NCBI GenBank assembly: GCA_937927565.1
Contig: CALBDV010000553.1
Location: 1 to 9,516, forward strand
Source: an uncultured Holophagales bacterium
GTDB taxonomy: Bacteria; Acidobacteriota; Thermoanaerobaculia; UBA5066
DNA length: 9,516 nucleotides
Direction: 5' to 3'
Part shown: positions 1 to 7,566 of the stretch, piece after piece
Layout: every line of letters begins with the position of its first letter
Numbering within the stretch: position 1 is the stretch's first letter
The notes under the pieces: model-generated
Seen by the model: only the letters and a program-made list of their open reading frames with translations
What the model was told of the DNA's origin: nothing
Database searches by the model: none
Made by a program: the position numbers and the translations under genes

Positions 1-190
1 ACTTCTCGTCCTCGGCCCGCATCCGCTCGACCCGCTCGACGACCTGCGGCGTCTTGACCGAGGGATGCCTGGATGCAGCGTATCTGGCGGTCGGCCCACA
101 ACTTTGTAGGACCGCCGCCAGTCGGCGCCCTATTCAGTGGCCTTTCCCCAGCCCTCACCCGACAATTGCGACCCGGAGGATGTGGCGGGC
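1..190. other. Region upstream of cas3 with no confident gene
   Basis: No complete gene is supported here. On the minus strand one frame is open from the left edge to past position 100 and reads VKTPQVVERVERMRAEDEK between about 58 and 2. Its composition is protein-like, but I see no convincing start codon or ribosome binding site; the only in-frame ATG is at 22-20. It could be the end of a neighbouring gene cut by the window, or chance. A 7-bp inverted repeat (GGCGGTC at 86-92, GACCGCC at 110-116) lies in the middle. No clear promoter for the cas operon can be named; TTGACC at 54-59 has no -10 box at normal spacing. The last part carries the ribosome binding site of cas3. Confidence 0.35.
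175..180 (+). promoter_or_regulatory. Shine-Dalgarno GGAGGA that decides the cas3 start
   Basis: GGAGGA lies 10 nt before the GTG at 191 and only 1 nt before an in-frame GTG at 182. The in-frame GTG at 137, which would give the longest protein, has no purine-rich site at a usable distance. This favours 191 as the cas3 start. Confidence 0.5.
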
Positions 191-2794
191 GTGCTCGAAG
201 AGCCCACGTCATTCTGGGGAAAGCTACGGCGGGCACCATCGGGAGCGTGCGAGTGGCACCCGCTAACTGATCATTGCGCTGACGTTGGCGCCGTCGCCGA
301 AGCGTTGCTCGAGCTTCCTTTGTGGCGGCAGCGGTTCAGTCGGCTTGCCGGCCAGGATCTCGCGGCGACGAACCGTGCGCGCCTCGCAGCCATCGCTACC
401 TTGCACGACCTCGGAAAGTTCAATCTCGGGTTTCAAGCCAAAGGCCGTCCCGACCTGGGGTCCACGGCAGGTCACGTCGAGGAAGCCCTTGCCGCGCTGT
501 TCAACAGTGACCTGCTGAGTTTCGTGGGAGAGCTGGATACCTGGGGCGAAGGGGCAACGGGCCTCGTCGTCTCCGCGATCTGTCACCACGGAAAGCCGCA
601 CAATATCGACGCGGCTTGCGGCAAGTGGCAGCGGGCCTGGTGGAGCGCTCGAGCAGGGCTCGACCCCGTCGCCGCCTGCCGGCAGCTCCTCGAGAGCTGC
701 CGGCGCTGGTTCCCTCGCGCATTCGAGGACGCGGAGGATCTGCCGGCCGGTGCAGCCTTCGAGCATGCTTTCGCAGGGCTCGTCATGTTATCCGACTGGA
801 TTGCCTCGGACACTGAGTTCTTCCCGTTCACCGCAGAGGCTGGGTGTGCTGATGACCGGATCCGATTCGCTCGCGTGAGAGCCCGTGAAGCTCTCTCCGC
901 GATGTCGATAGACGTCCCGGCGACTCGCAGGAAAGACCCGGAGAACCGGTCTCCCTTCAGTAGGGTGACACCGCCCGGCCTCGTCGCTCGACCAGCGCAG
1001 GCCGAGATCTGTCGTCTCCCGAGAGACACGGATGGCTCGATAACAGTGCTCGAATCGGAGACCGGCAGCGGAAAGACAGAGGCCGTTCTTGCGCGGTTCG
1101 TGGACCTCTTCGAAGAGGGGCTCGTCGACGGCCTCTATTTCGCGCTTCCGACGAGGTCCGCAGCATCCCAGATGCACCGGCGGGTGCTTGAGGCTGCGCA
1201 GAGGGCATTCCTACAACCGCCTCCAGTCGTCCTCGCGGTTCCCGGCTATCTCCGCGTGGATGATGCCGAGGGCCAGCGACTGCCGCATTTCGAAGTCCTG
1301 TGGCCCGACCGGGATCGATTCCGGTACCGGGCCTGGGCTGCCGAGAACCCCAAGCGATACCTCGTCGGGTGCATCGTCGTCGGGACGATCGACCAGGTCC
1401 TACTGTCATCCCTGATGGTCGGTCACGCGCACCTGCGTGCCTCGGCGCTCCTCCGGCATCTCCTGGTCGTCGATGAGGTGCACGCTTCGGACGCATACAT
1501 GACGCGGATTCTCCAGGACGTTCTCGGACGGCACTTCTCGGCCGGAGGCCATTCGCTCCTCGTCTCAGCGACGCTGGGCGCGGAGACCCGCTCGCGCCTC
1601 GTGAGCCCGCGCGAGATGCCGGTCCCGATCTCCCTGGGCGAAGCTGTCGCCACGCCGTATCCTCTCGTCACCCATCGATCCGCTGACATCCAGGCTCTCG
1701 CCGTCGCCACTGAAGCTGACGAGCGCGTCGTGAACGTGAAGACCGAACCGTGGCTCGAGCAGCCCGAAGCGGTCGTCGAACGCGCTCTCTCGGCGGCGAT
1801 TGCCGGCGCGAAGGCCCTCGTGCTCCGCAACACCGTGAAAGACTGCATCGCCACCCAGCTGGCGCTCGAGCGCGCCGCCCGACAGCAAGGCCGCGGCGAC
1901 CTTCTTTTCCGGTGCGCCGGTGTTCCAGCTCCTCATCACGCACGCTTCTCCCAGGCGGATCGGCTCGCGCTCGATGCTGCGCTCGAAACCCGGCTCGGAA
2001 AGGTGCGCGAGGAATCGGGCTGCGTCGTGGTGGCTACTCAGACGGTCCAGCAGTCCCTCGACATCGATGCCGACATCCTGCTGACGGACCTCTGCCCGGC
2101 GGACATTCTTCTCCAGAGGCTCGGCAGGCTCCATCGTCATCGCCGCCACCGGCCCCCTGGGTTCGAAGTGGCCCGCGCGATCATGTTGGTTCCCGGTGAT
2201 CGTGACCTCGGCGTCCTTATCCGTGACGACGGGACCGCTCGGAGCCATCACGGGCTCGGGAGCGTCTATCCCGACCTTCGGCAGCTCGAGGCCACCTGGC
2301 GGCTCCTGGACGATTACGCCGAGTGGCGCATACCTGGGATGAACCGACTGCTGGTTGAGCACAGTCTTCATTCGGCGGCTCTGGAAGCCGTCGTTCAAGC
2401 TGGGGGCGATCGGTGGAATGCCCACGCCGTCCAGATGATCGGATCCGAACGCGGCCTCGCCCGACAGGCAGAGCTCAACCTGGTGCCTTGGTCCCGCCCG
2501 TACTCGGAGACGAGCTTTCCCGCGGACCAGCGCATCGCCACGAGGCTCGGTGAGGGGGACCGACTCGTGCGGTTCGATCCGTCCGTTCCCGGCCCGTTCG
2601 AGGCTTCCTTCTCGGAGCTGGTGCTACGAGAATGGTGGACGCGGGGAGTTCCTCCGGACCTCGATACCGCGACGGTGGTGTCCGCCGGCAGCGGCGTTCT
2701 TTTTCGGCTCGGCGGTGCCGCGTTTCGCTACGATCGCCTTGGCCTGCGTCCCGAGGCTTCGGCCTTAGAGGAGTCCTTCGATGATGCGCCATGA
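191..2794 (+). CDS. cas3: Cas3, type I-E HD nuclease-helicase
   Basis: Cas3 is the effector that Cascade recruits to the displaced strand, which it nicks and degrades 3'-5' using ATP. From the GTG at 191 the protein has 867 residues, normal for single-chain I-E Cas3. The N-terminal HD nuclease has the expected metal ligands: H28 (DHCADV), H72-D73 (LHDLGK), H95, H132-H133 (CHHGKPH) and D202 (LSDW). The SF2 helicase follows: Walker A ETGSGKT at 290-296, LPTRSA motif Ia, DEVH box at 428-431, SAT at 459-461, QSLDID at 621-626 and motif VI QRLGRLHRHRR at 642-652. A C-terminal accessory domain covers the last ~180 residues. The start is inferred from the Shine-Dalgarno at 175-180; the frame stays open to a GTG at 137, which would add 18 residues. 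The gene overlaps cas8e by 14 bp. Every motif is intact, so it should be active. Confidence 0.95.
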   Translation: MLEEPTSFWGKLRRAPSGACEWHPLTDHCADVGAVAEALLELPLWRQRFSRLAGQDLAATNRARLAAIATLHDLGKFNLGFQAKGRPDLGSTAGHVEEALAALFNSDLLSFVGELDTWGEGATGLVVSAICHHGKPHNIDAACGKWQRAWWSARAGLDPVAACRQLLESCRRWFPRAFEDAEDLPAGAAFEHAFAGLVMLSDWIASDTEFFPFTAEAGCADDRIRFARVRAREALSAMSIDVPATRRKDPENRSPFSRVTPPGLVARPAQAEICRLPRDTDGSITVLESETGSGKTEAVLARFVDLFEEGLVDGLYFALPTRSAASQMHRRVLEAAQRAFLQPPPVVLAVPGYLRVDDAEGQRLPHFEVLWPDRDRFRYRAWAAENPKRYLVGCIVVGTIDQVLLSSLMVGHAHLRASALLRHLLVVDEVHASDAYMTRILQDVLGRHFSAGGHSLLVSATLGAETRSRLVSPREMPVPISLGEAVATPYPLVTHRSADIQALAVATEADERVVNVKTEPWLEQPEAVVERALSAAIAGAKALVLRNTVKDCIATQLALERAARQQGRGDLLFRCAGVPAPHHARFSQADRLALDAALETRLGKVREESGCVVVATQTVQQSLDIDADILLTDLCPADILLQRLGRLHRHRRHRPPGFEVARAIMLVPGDRDLGVLIRDDGTARSHHGLGSVYPDLRQLEATWRLLDDYAEWRIPGMNRLLVEHSLHSAALEAVVQAGGDRWNAHAVQMIGSERGLARQAELNLVPWSRPYSETSFPADQRIATRLGEGDRLVRFDPSVPGPFEASFSELVLREWWTRGVPPDLDTATVVSAGSGVLFRLGGAAFRYDRLGLRPEASALEESFDDAP

Positions 2795-4274
2795 CCTCCT
2801 CGAGGAACCTCTCCTGACCTGGCGAAACTCAGCTGGCCATCGCGCCAGGACGACTCTCCCTGGAGCCCTCGCCAAAGTGAGCACCGGGGAGCTGGCCGAC
2901 TTCCCACGGCTTCGCCCTCACCAGTTCCATCCGTGGATGATGTTCCTGACGCAGCTTGCCGCGATCGCACTCCATCGCAGCGGCGCCACGGATCCACCTC
3001 ACGAGGACACGACGTGGCGACGGGCGCTGCTCGATCTGACGAAAGGCTCGACGGAACCGTGGGCCCTCGTCGTCGACGACCTCTCCAAGCCCGCATTCTT
3101 CCAACCGCCCATTCCAGAGGGCGACAACGAAGGCTGGAGCACATGCCACTTCCCGGATGACCTCGACGTCCTCGTCACCGCCAAGGCCCATGACGTCAAG
3201 ACGAGCATGATCCCTTGCGATGACATCGAAGCTTGGGTCTACGCCGTCGTGACCTTGCAGACGACACAGGGCTACCCCGGCCGGGGCTACAACGGTATCG
3301 CCCGGATGAACGGCGGCTACGGAAGCAGACCTCGGGTGGGCCTTTCACCCGACCAGAACTTGTCATCGCGGTTCCGCCGAGATGTCGCGGTGTTGTTGTC
3401 GTCCTGGCCCGATCTCCTTCGCAGGGGCTATCGCGATGAGGGTGTTTCCCTGGTTTGGGCGGAGCCATGGGACGGCAACACATCCCTTCCGATGGAAGGT
3501 CTGACCCCACACTTCATCGAGGTATGTTGGAGGATCCGGTGCGAGGACGAGAGCGGGGTCATGGCCCGATACACGACGACACGCGTGCGTCGCTGCCTGC
3601 CCGAGGTCGACAACGGGGACACGGGGGATCCCTGGGCACCGGTGGAGCGCGATAAGGGCGTCCTCTCGGTCGGCGGCAGGGGGTTCCACTACGTTCTCCT
3701 CTCGCGCCTCCTCTTCGGCAACAACTTCGAGGAAGCGACGGCTCAGAAGACGCGAGATGACGATCCCGACCCGATTCTGTTCACGGCGTCCGGTCTGGCC
3801 CGGGGGCAAGGAAAGACCGACGGTCTTCATGAGCGCTCCCTGCTCCTGGGAGGGCCGGCCCGGCGGCGTCTCGGCAGGCCGGATACGCGCGCCGCAGCAG
3901 GACGGCGTGCTGCCGCACGTGTCGTCTCGGCTGAGACGATGCGCCGCAAAGTGCTCTACCCCGCGTTGAAGCAGCTCTTCCCCAAGTCGGACCCCCTAGA
4001 CGAGCTCGATTCAAGGGTGGACGATGAGTTCTTCGACCATCTCTTCGCGACCCTCGACGATGCTGACGAGCAGGCCCGCCTCGCCTGGGAGCGGCGGCTG
4101 ATCGAGCTTGGTCGTGCCGAGCTGGATCGTGGAATGCGCCGGTTTTCGGTACCGACTGCCCAGAGATGGCGTGCGATGAGCGCCGCAGAGAGCATCTTCG
4201 CTTCCTGCGTGGCTAAGAACTTCCCGGATTCCTTCCAGGACAGGGCCTTGCCCAAGGAGGGGCCACTCAGATGA
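2781..4274 (+). CDS. cas8e: Cas8e (Cse1/CasA), Cascade large subunit
   Basis: Cas8e sits at the crRNA 5' end of Cascade, recognises the PAM, starts strand opening and docks Cas3. The protein has 497 residues, close to the ~500 of E. coli CasA. Family signatures are visible: FPRLRPHQFHPW near residues 41-52, KPAFFQPPIPEG at 103-114, LQTTQGYPGRGYNGIARMNG at 159-178 followed by GYGSRPRVGL, and GQGKTDGLHER at 342-352. A charged helical C-terminal part (about 385-497) fits the four-helix bundle. Residues ~358-382 are unusually rich in Arg and Ala. The ATG at 2781 has AGAGGAG (2767-2773) 7 nt upstream, inside the end of cas3. The stop overlaps the cse2 start as ATGA. Cas8 proteins diverge greatly, but context and signatures together leave little doubt. 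Confidence 0.95.
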   Translation: MMRHDLLEEPLLTWRNSAGHRARTTLPGALAKVSTGELADFPRLRPHQFHPWMMFLTQLAAIALHRSGATDPPHEDTTWRRALLDLTKGSTEPWALVVDDLSKPAFFQPPIPEGDNEGWSTCHFPDDLDVLVTAKAHDVKTSMIPCDDIEAWVYAVVTLQTTQGYPGRGYNGIARMNGGYGSRPRVGLSPDQNLSSRFRRDVAVLLSSWPDLLRRGYRDEGVSLVWAEPWDGNTSLPMEGLTPHFIEVCWRIRCEDESGVMARYTTTRVRRCLPEVDNGDTGDPWAPVERDKGVLSVGGRGFHYVLLSRLLFGNNFEEATAQKTRDDDPDPILFTASGLARGQGKTDGLHERSLLLGGPARRRLGRPDTRAAAGRRAAARVVSAETMRRKVLYPALKQLFPKSDPLDELDSRVDDEFFDHLFATLDDADEQARLAWERRLIELGRAELDRGMRRFSVPTAQRWRAMSAAESIFASCVAKNFPDSFQDRALPKEGPLR

Positions 4275-4804
4275 GTTCATCATCCGACGGAGTCCGATCG
4301 CGTGGCGTCGACTCGCTGGTCGGCAGCATTGCAGCCTTGCTCCAACGAAGCCCAGCTCTCAGCACCGGCGACATCGCTGCGCTGCGCCGCATGAACCCCC
4401 GAACCCCGGTGGCCGCCTTCTTCAAGATCGAAGGCATCCTCCTCGACGAGCACCTGCCCGCGGATGGCGCAGCCCGCTTCGAAGCCGAGACCAGATGGGC
4501 CGCTATCGTCCTTGGTCTCGCGCATCTGGGCGATCTGCACGGCTACCAGCATCGACTAGGAATGGCGCTCGCCACTGCGGGGTTCTCCGAGCTGCGGTTC
4601 GTTCGGCTCCTACAGGCTGATGGAGAACAGCTCCTCGACGAACTGCCTTCGCTCGCCCGGTTCCTCGCGGCCAAGGAGATTCCAGCCGACTGGGGCGCCG
4701 CTGCTCGGCTGATCCTCTCGGCTGGAAGATCCGATGAGGAATCTGCTCGGCGGCGTCTGGCTCGCGAGTACTACGGCGTCCTGGTACGACAGGATGCGGT
4801 CTGA
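4271..4804 (+). CDS. cse2: Cse2 (CasB/Cas11e), Cascade small subunit
   Basis: Cse2 is the helical small subunit, present as a dimer in I-E Cascade, that lines the belly of the complex and stabilises the R-loop through basic residues. The 177-residue length fits the family (~160-200). Recognisable stretches are STGDIAALRRMNP (about 36-48), FSELRFVRLLQADGEQLLDE (about 106-125) with LARFLAAK just after, and the C-terminal RRRLAREYYGVL (about 161-172). No membrane segment or signal peptide is seen. The ATG overlaps the cas8e stop by 4 bp and has AAGGAGG at 4254-4260, 10 nt upstream, so it is coupled to cas8e yet has its own strong site. Confidence 0.93.
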   Translation: MSSSSDGVRSRGVDSLVGSIAALLQRSPALSTGDIAALRRMNPRTPVAAFFKIEGILLDEHLPADGAARFEAETRWAAIVLGLAHLGDLHGYQHRLGMALATAGFSELRFVRLLQADGEQLLDELPSLARFLAAKEIPADWGAAARLILSAGRSDEESARRRLAREYYGVLVRQDAV

Positions 4805-4817
4805 TCCCAATCAAGAC

Positions 4818-4822
4818 GGAGG
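4818..4822 (+). promoter_or_regulatory. Shine-Dalgarno GGAGG that decides the cas7e start
   Basis: GGAGG lies 7 nt before the ATG at 4830. The frame is open upstream to an ATG at 4734 inside cse2, but that would add 32 residues unlike any Cas7e. The site and the conserved N-terminus NSRFLQIHTLTHYP both support 4830. A strong site fits the need for about six Cas7 copies per Cascade. Confidence 0.8.
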
Positions 4823-4829
4823 CAAACGG

Positions 4830-6080
4830 ATGAACTCCCGATTCCTGCAGATCCACACCCTGACGCACTACCCAGCTTCTCTCCTCAATCGAGACGATGC
4901 GGGCTTCGCGAAGCGGATGCCGTTTGGTGGGGCGATCCGAACACGTATCTCGTCCCAATGCCTGAAGCGACACTGGCGCACCTATGACGGCGCGGACAGC
5001 CTGCGAACAATCGACGCGCCTGATTCGATTCGTTCTCGAGTGTCTTTCGACCGCTTCGTCGTGGCCCCGCTGGTCGAGCAGGGGGTCGATGCGGTCGTGG
5101 CGAGGCTCGCGACGGAAAAGCTCGTGGCAAAGGTGTTCGGGAGCGAAGCCAAAGAGGCCAGGAAGACAGCAAAGAGGACCCCGAAAGGGAGGGGCGGTCT
5201 CGATGGGCCCGCTGCGCCTAATGCGGGTGAAAGTGCCCCTGGACCTGACGCCGTCTCCACGGCGCAAGTGACTGTCGTGGGCAGGCCCGAGCTCGACTAC
5301 CTGAGGGACCTCGTCCTGGCCGCCGTACGGTCCACGGACGGATCTCCAGAGAAGGTCGTGTCGGCGATCGACGAACGCTTCAAAGACGACAAGGAGCTGA
5401 AGAAGAACATCCAGGCCCTTAAGCCCGGATCCCTCGAGGCAGGCTTGGGGGCAGCACTGTTCGGTCGAATGGTTACCGGCGACATCCTCGCCCGCACAGA
5501 TGCCGCGATTCACGTCGCACACGCTGTGACAGTTCACGGTCAGATGGCGGAGACCGACTACTTCACAGCGATCGACGACCTCGTCCGCGAGGAGGGCGAA
5601 CAGGCCTCCGGGCACATCAACGCCAGCGAGCTGACGAGCGGGCTCTACTACGGCTACGTCGTCGTGGACGTGAACGGTCTCGTCAAGAACCTCGGTGGGG
5701 ACCGGAGGCTCGCGGGCCAGGTCGCCGACCGGCTGGTCCACATCATCTCGAAGGTGAGCCCCGGCGCGAAGAAGGGATCCACAGCGCCGTATGCCTACAG
5801 TCACCTCGTTCTGGTCGAGAGCGGCGACGCACAGCCCCGGACGCTTCAGAACGCGTTCATCGAGCCGGTTCGGAGCTCGGGTGACCTCGTCCAGAACACC
5901 TACCGAGCCCTCCGGCGCCACGTGGCGGAGCTGGACGCCATGTACGGCAAGGCAGAGATCCGTGCGCACGCCGGGCTTCATACGGTCGACGACTCCGGCG
6001 GCAGCAGCCTCGAGCTCTTCGAGAATCGCATGTCGCTTCCCGAGCTTTCGCGCTGGACCGCGGGGCAGATCGAAGCATGA
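4830..6080 (+). CDS. cas7e: Cas7e (Cse4/CasC), Cascade backbone subunit
   Basis: Cas7e forms the six-subunit backbone that wraps the crRNA spacer. The protein has 416 residues, longer than the 363 of E. coli CasC. Conserved blocks: N-terminal IHTLTHYPASLLNRDDAGFA, then KRMPFGG and RTRISSQCLKRHWR (to residue 50); GRMVTGD and DAAIHVAHAVTVH (about 212-236) with ETDYFTAIDDL just after; SGLYYGYVVVDV (about 270-281); and GSTAPYAYSHLVLVE (about 316-330). The extra length lies mostly at residues ~105-148, a Lys/Arg segment followed by a Gly/Pro/Ala-rich one, likely a flexible surface loop. It starts 25 bp after cse2 with its own GGAGG site and ends in an ATGA overlap with cas5e. The identity is secure; the role of the insert is unknown. 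Confidence 0.96.
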   Translation: MNSRFLQIHTLTHYPASLLNRDDAGFAKRMPFGGAIRTRISSQCLKRHWRTYDGADSLRTIDAPDSIRSRVSFDRFVVAPLVEQGVDAVVARLATEKLVAKVFGSEAKEARKTAKRTPKGRGGLDGPAAPNAGESAPGPDAVSTAQVTVVGRPELDYLRDLVLAAVRSTDGSPEKVVSAIDERFKDDKELKKNIQALKPGSLEAGLGAALFGRMVTGDILARTDAAIHVAHAVTVHGQMAETDYFTAIDDLVREEGEQASGHINASELTSGLYYGYVVVDVNGLVKNLGGDRRLAGQVADRLVHIISKVSPGAKKGSTAPYAYSHLVLVESGDAQPRTLQNAFIEPVRSSGDLVQNTYRALRRHVAELDAMYGKAEIRAHAGLHTVDDSGGSSLELFENRMSLPELSRWTAGQIEA

Positions 6081-6811
6081 GGGCGCTGGCCTTGCGCTTC
6101 GATGCTCCATTGGTGAGCTTCGGTGCGCCCGCCGTCGACCAGAACGGCGTCGTCCAGCCGTTTCCCGGCCTGTCCATGCTGGTCGGTCTCTTCGGGAACG
6201 CCCTGGGGTGGGACCACCGCGATTTCGTCGCCCTCGACGCCTTGCAGGGCCGTCTCCGGTTCGCCGCGCGTATCGACCGGCGCGGCGAGGCCCTCGTGGA
6301 CTACCAGACCGTGGACCTCGGGACCCCGTGGATGCGCGCCGAGACTGCCGGCTGGACGACCCGCGGGCGACTGTCGACCAGGGGCGGCGCAAGCGGAGAG
6401 GGAACCCATCAGCGTTACCGCCACTACCGGGCCGACAGCGTTCACACGGCGACCGTTTCGGTCCTGGGGGACTCGGCGCCGACACTCGACGACATCGCTG
6501 CGGCTCTTCGCCAGCCGGCCCGCCCACTCTTCGTCGGGCGGAAGACATGTCTGCCGGCGGGCCCCATTCTCTTGGGCGTGGTCGAGGCCCCGTCGCTGCT
6601 CGCTGCCCTCGCGACGATTCCGAGGTTGCGGCGCGGTGATCCCGGCTTGCTGCGAGCTGCGTGGTGGGAGGGGGATGATACGAGCGGTTCAGTCGGCGAG
6701 TCCCGCGTGTTCCCGGTCACGGACGAGCGCGATTGGCGCAGCCGAGTTCACGCTGGCCGCCGTCTCATGAGAGAGGGTCACGTGGACCCGCCCGAGGCGA
6801 TCGGTGGCTAG
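6077..6811 (+). CDS. cas5e: Cas5e (CasD), Cascade 5'-handle-binding subunit
   Basis: Cas5e is a RAMP protein that caps the crRNA 5' handle and contacts Cas8e. The 244-residue length is typical. The N-terminus MRALALRFDAPLVSFG is the first strand of the ferredoxin-like fold, followed by the family block LSMLVGLFGNALGW (32-45). The segment HQRYRHYRADSVHTATVSV (111-129) and RPLFVGRKTCLPAG (149-162) match conserved I-E Cas5 regions. Cas5e is not expected to have nuclease activity in I-E because Cas6e processes the transcript. The start overlaps the cas7e stop as ATGA without a strong Shine-Dalgarno, so translation is probably coupled; the stop overlaps cas6e by 8 bp. Confidence 0.95.
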   Translation: MRALALRFDAPLVSFGAPAVDQNGVVQPFPGLSMLVGLFGNALGWDHRDFVALDALQGRLRFAARIDRRGEALVDYQTVDLGTPWMRAETAGWTTRGRLSTRGGASGEGTHQRYRHYRADSVHTATVSVLGDSAPTLDDIAAALRQPARPLFVGRKTCLPAGPILLGVVEAPSLLAALATIPRLRRGDPGLLRAAWWEGDDTSGSVGESRVFPVTDERDWRSRVHAGRRLMREGHVDPPEAIGG

Positions 6812-7562
6812 CCCGCTCCACCTCGTCAAGATCCCTCTGCGCTTTGAGAGGCTCGTTGCTATCGCACGACAACGGGGCTTTCCCGTACGGGAGGTCGACG
6901 ACGGGTACCTCGCCCACGTCGTCCTTCGGGAACTCTGGCAAGAGGGCGCGCCGGTGCCGTTTGTCCTTCGTGGGTCCGCCCGCTGCGTGGAGGCCTGGGG
7001 GTATAGCCGTTGGGACGCCGCGAGGCTCGTCGACCATGCGGTCTCGTTCGGCGATCCCTCTCTCGTCGCTGCTGTCGCTGACATCAGCGCCGTCGCCAGC
7101 AGGCCGATGCCGATGTTCGAGGCGGGCCGGAGGCTTGGATTCGAGGTTCGCGCGTGCCCCGTGGTCCGGCTAGCTTCGGGCAGGTCGGGGCACCGGCGCG
7201 GAGCCGAGATTGACGCCTTTCTCGCCCGCTGCTTCGCCGCCGGGGCCGACCCATTATCTCGCGAGGACGTCTATCGCGATTGGCTCATGCGGAACCTCGC
7301 TCCTGCGACGAAGTCGGGAGTGACAGTCGCTCGTGTGGAGGTTCGCGGGATCTCCCGCGTTCGGCTCATGCGCAGAACCCACGGGGAGTCCCGCAGGCCC
7401 AGCCGAATCGAGCGGCCGGATGTCCGATTCGCCGGCGAGGTCATTGTCGCCGACGGAGGTCGGCTGCTCGAGTACATCGCGCACGGCGTCGGGCGACATC
7501 GCGCCTTCGGCTTTGGGGCCTTGATGTTCGTGGCGCCGGGAGTAGGTTCGAGCGCGACGTAG
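6804..7562 (+). CDS. cas6e: Cas6e (Cse3/CasE), crRNA-processing endoribonuclease
   Basis: Cas6e cuts the array transcript at the 3' base of each repeat hairpin and stays bound to the crRNA 3' end as part of Cascade. The protein has 252 residues (E. coli CasE has 199), two ferredoxin-like halves in outline. The C-terminal glycine-rich signature is GVGRHRAFGFGALMF (about residues 229-243). Y35 and H38 in DDGYLAHVV keep the Y-x-x-H spacing of the E. coli pair Tyr23/His26 and are the likely catalytic residues. Basic stretches such as RRTHGESRRPSR (about 189-200) could hold the RNA stem. The GTG start at 6804 has GAGG at 6794-6797, 6 nt upstream, and lies inside the end of cas5e. The expected substrate is the repeat at 9430-9458. 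Confidence 0.94.
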   Translation: MASPLHLVKIPLRFERLVAIARQRGFPVREVDDGYLAHVVLRELWQEGAPVPFVLRGSARCVEAWGYSRWDAARLVDHAVSFGDPSLVAAVADISAVASRPMPMFEAGRRLGFEVRACPVVRLASGRSGHRRGAEIDAFLARCFAAGADPLSREDVYRDWLMRNLAPATKSGVTVARVEVRGISRVRLMRRTHGESRRPSRIERPDVRFAGEVIVADGGRLLEYIAHGVGRHRAFGFGALMFVAPGVGSSAT

Positions 7563-7566
7563 TGCA

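Noticed and set aside
54..86. TTGACC and TATCTG as a promoter for the cas operon
   Set aside because: The spacing is 21 bp, outside the 16-19 bp that works for the main sigma factor, and TATCTG is a poor -10 box.
86..116. Inverted repeat GGCGGTC/GACCGCC upstream of cas3
   Set aside because: Seven pairs with a 17-nt loop are expected by chance in DNA this GC-rich; it has no U-run to act as a terminator and no second copy to suggest an operator.
137..190. Earlier GTG starts for cas3 at 137 and 182
   Set aside because: The GTG at 137 has no ribosome binding site at a usable distance, and the one at 182 lies 1 nt from GGAGGA. The GTG at 191 has better spacing, though a longer N-terminus cannot be excluded.
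1565..2425. A 286-codon open frame on the minus strand inside cas3
   Set aside because: It covers the helicase motifs of cas3 on the other strand and shows no family signature or ribosome binding site; it is a compositional shadow.
4734..4829. An N-terminal extension of cas7e starting inside cse2
   Set aside because: The extra 32 residues are a frame-shifted reading of the cse2 end, and the ATG at 4830 has a perfect GGAGG 7 nt upstream.
4503..6548. A 681-codon open frame on the minus strand opposite cse2, cas7e and cas5e
   Set aside because: Its translation is very rich in Arg, Gly and Pro with no recognisable motif, and it lies antisense to three well-supported cas genes. Long antisense frames are common in GC-rich coding DNA.
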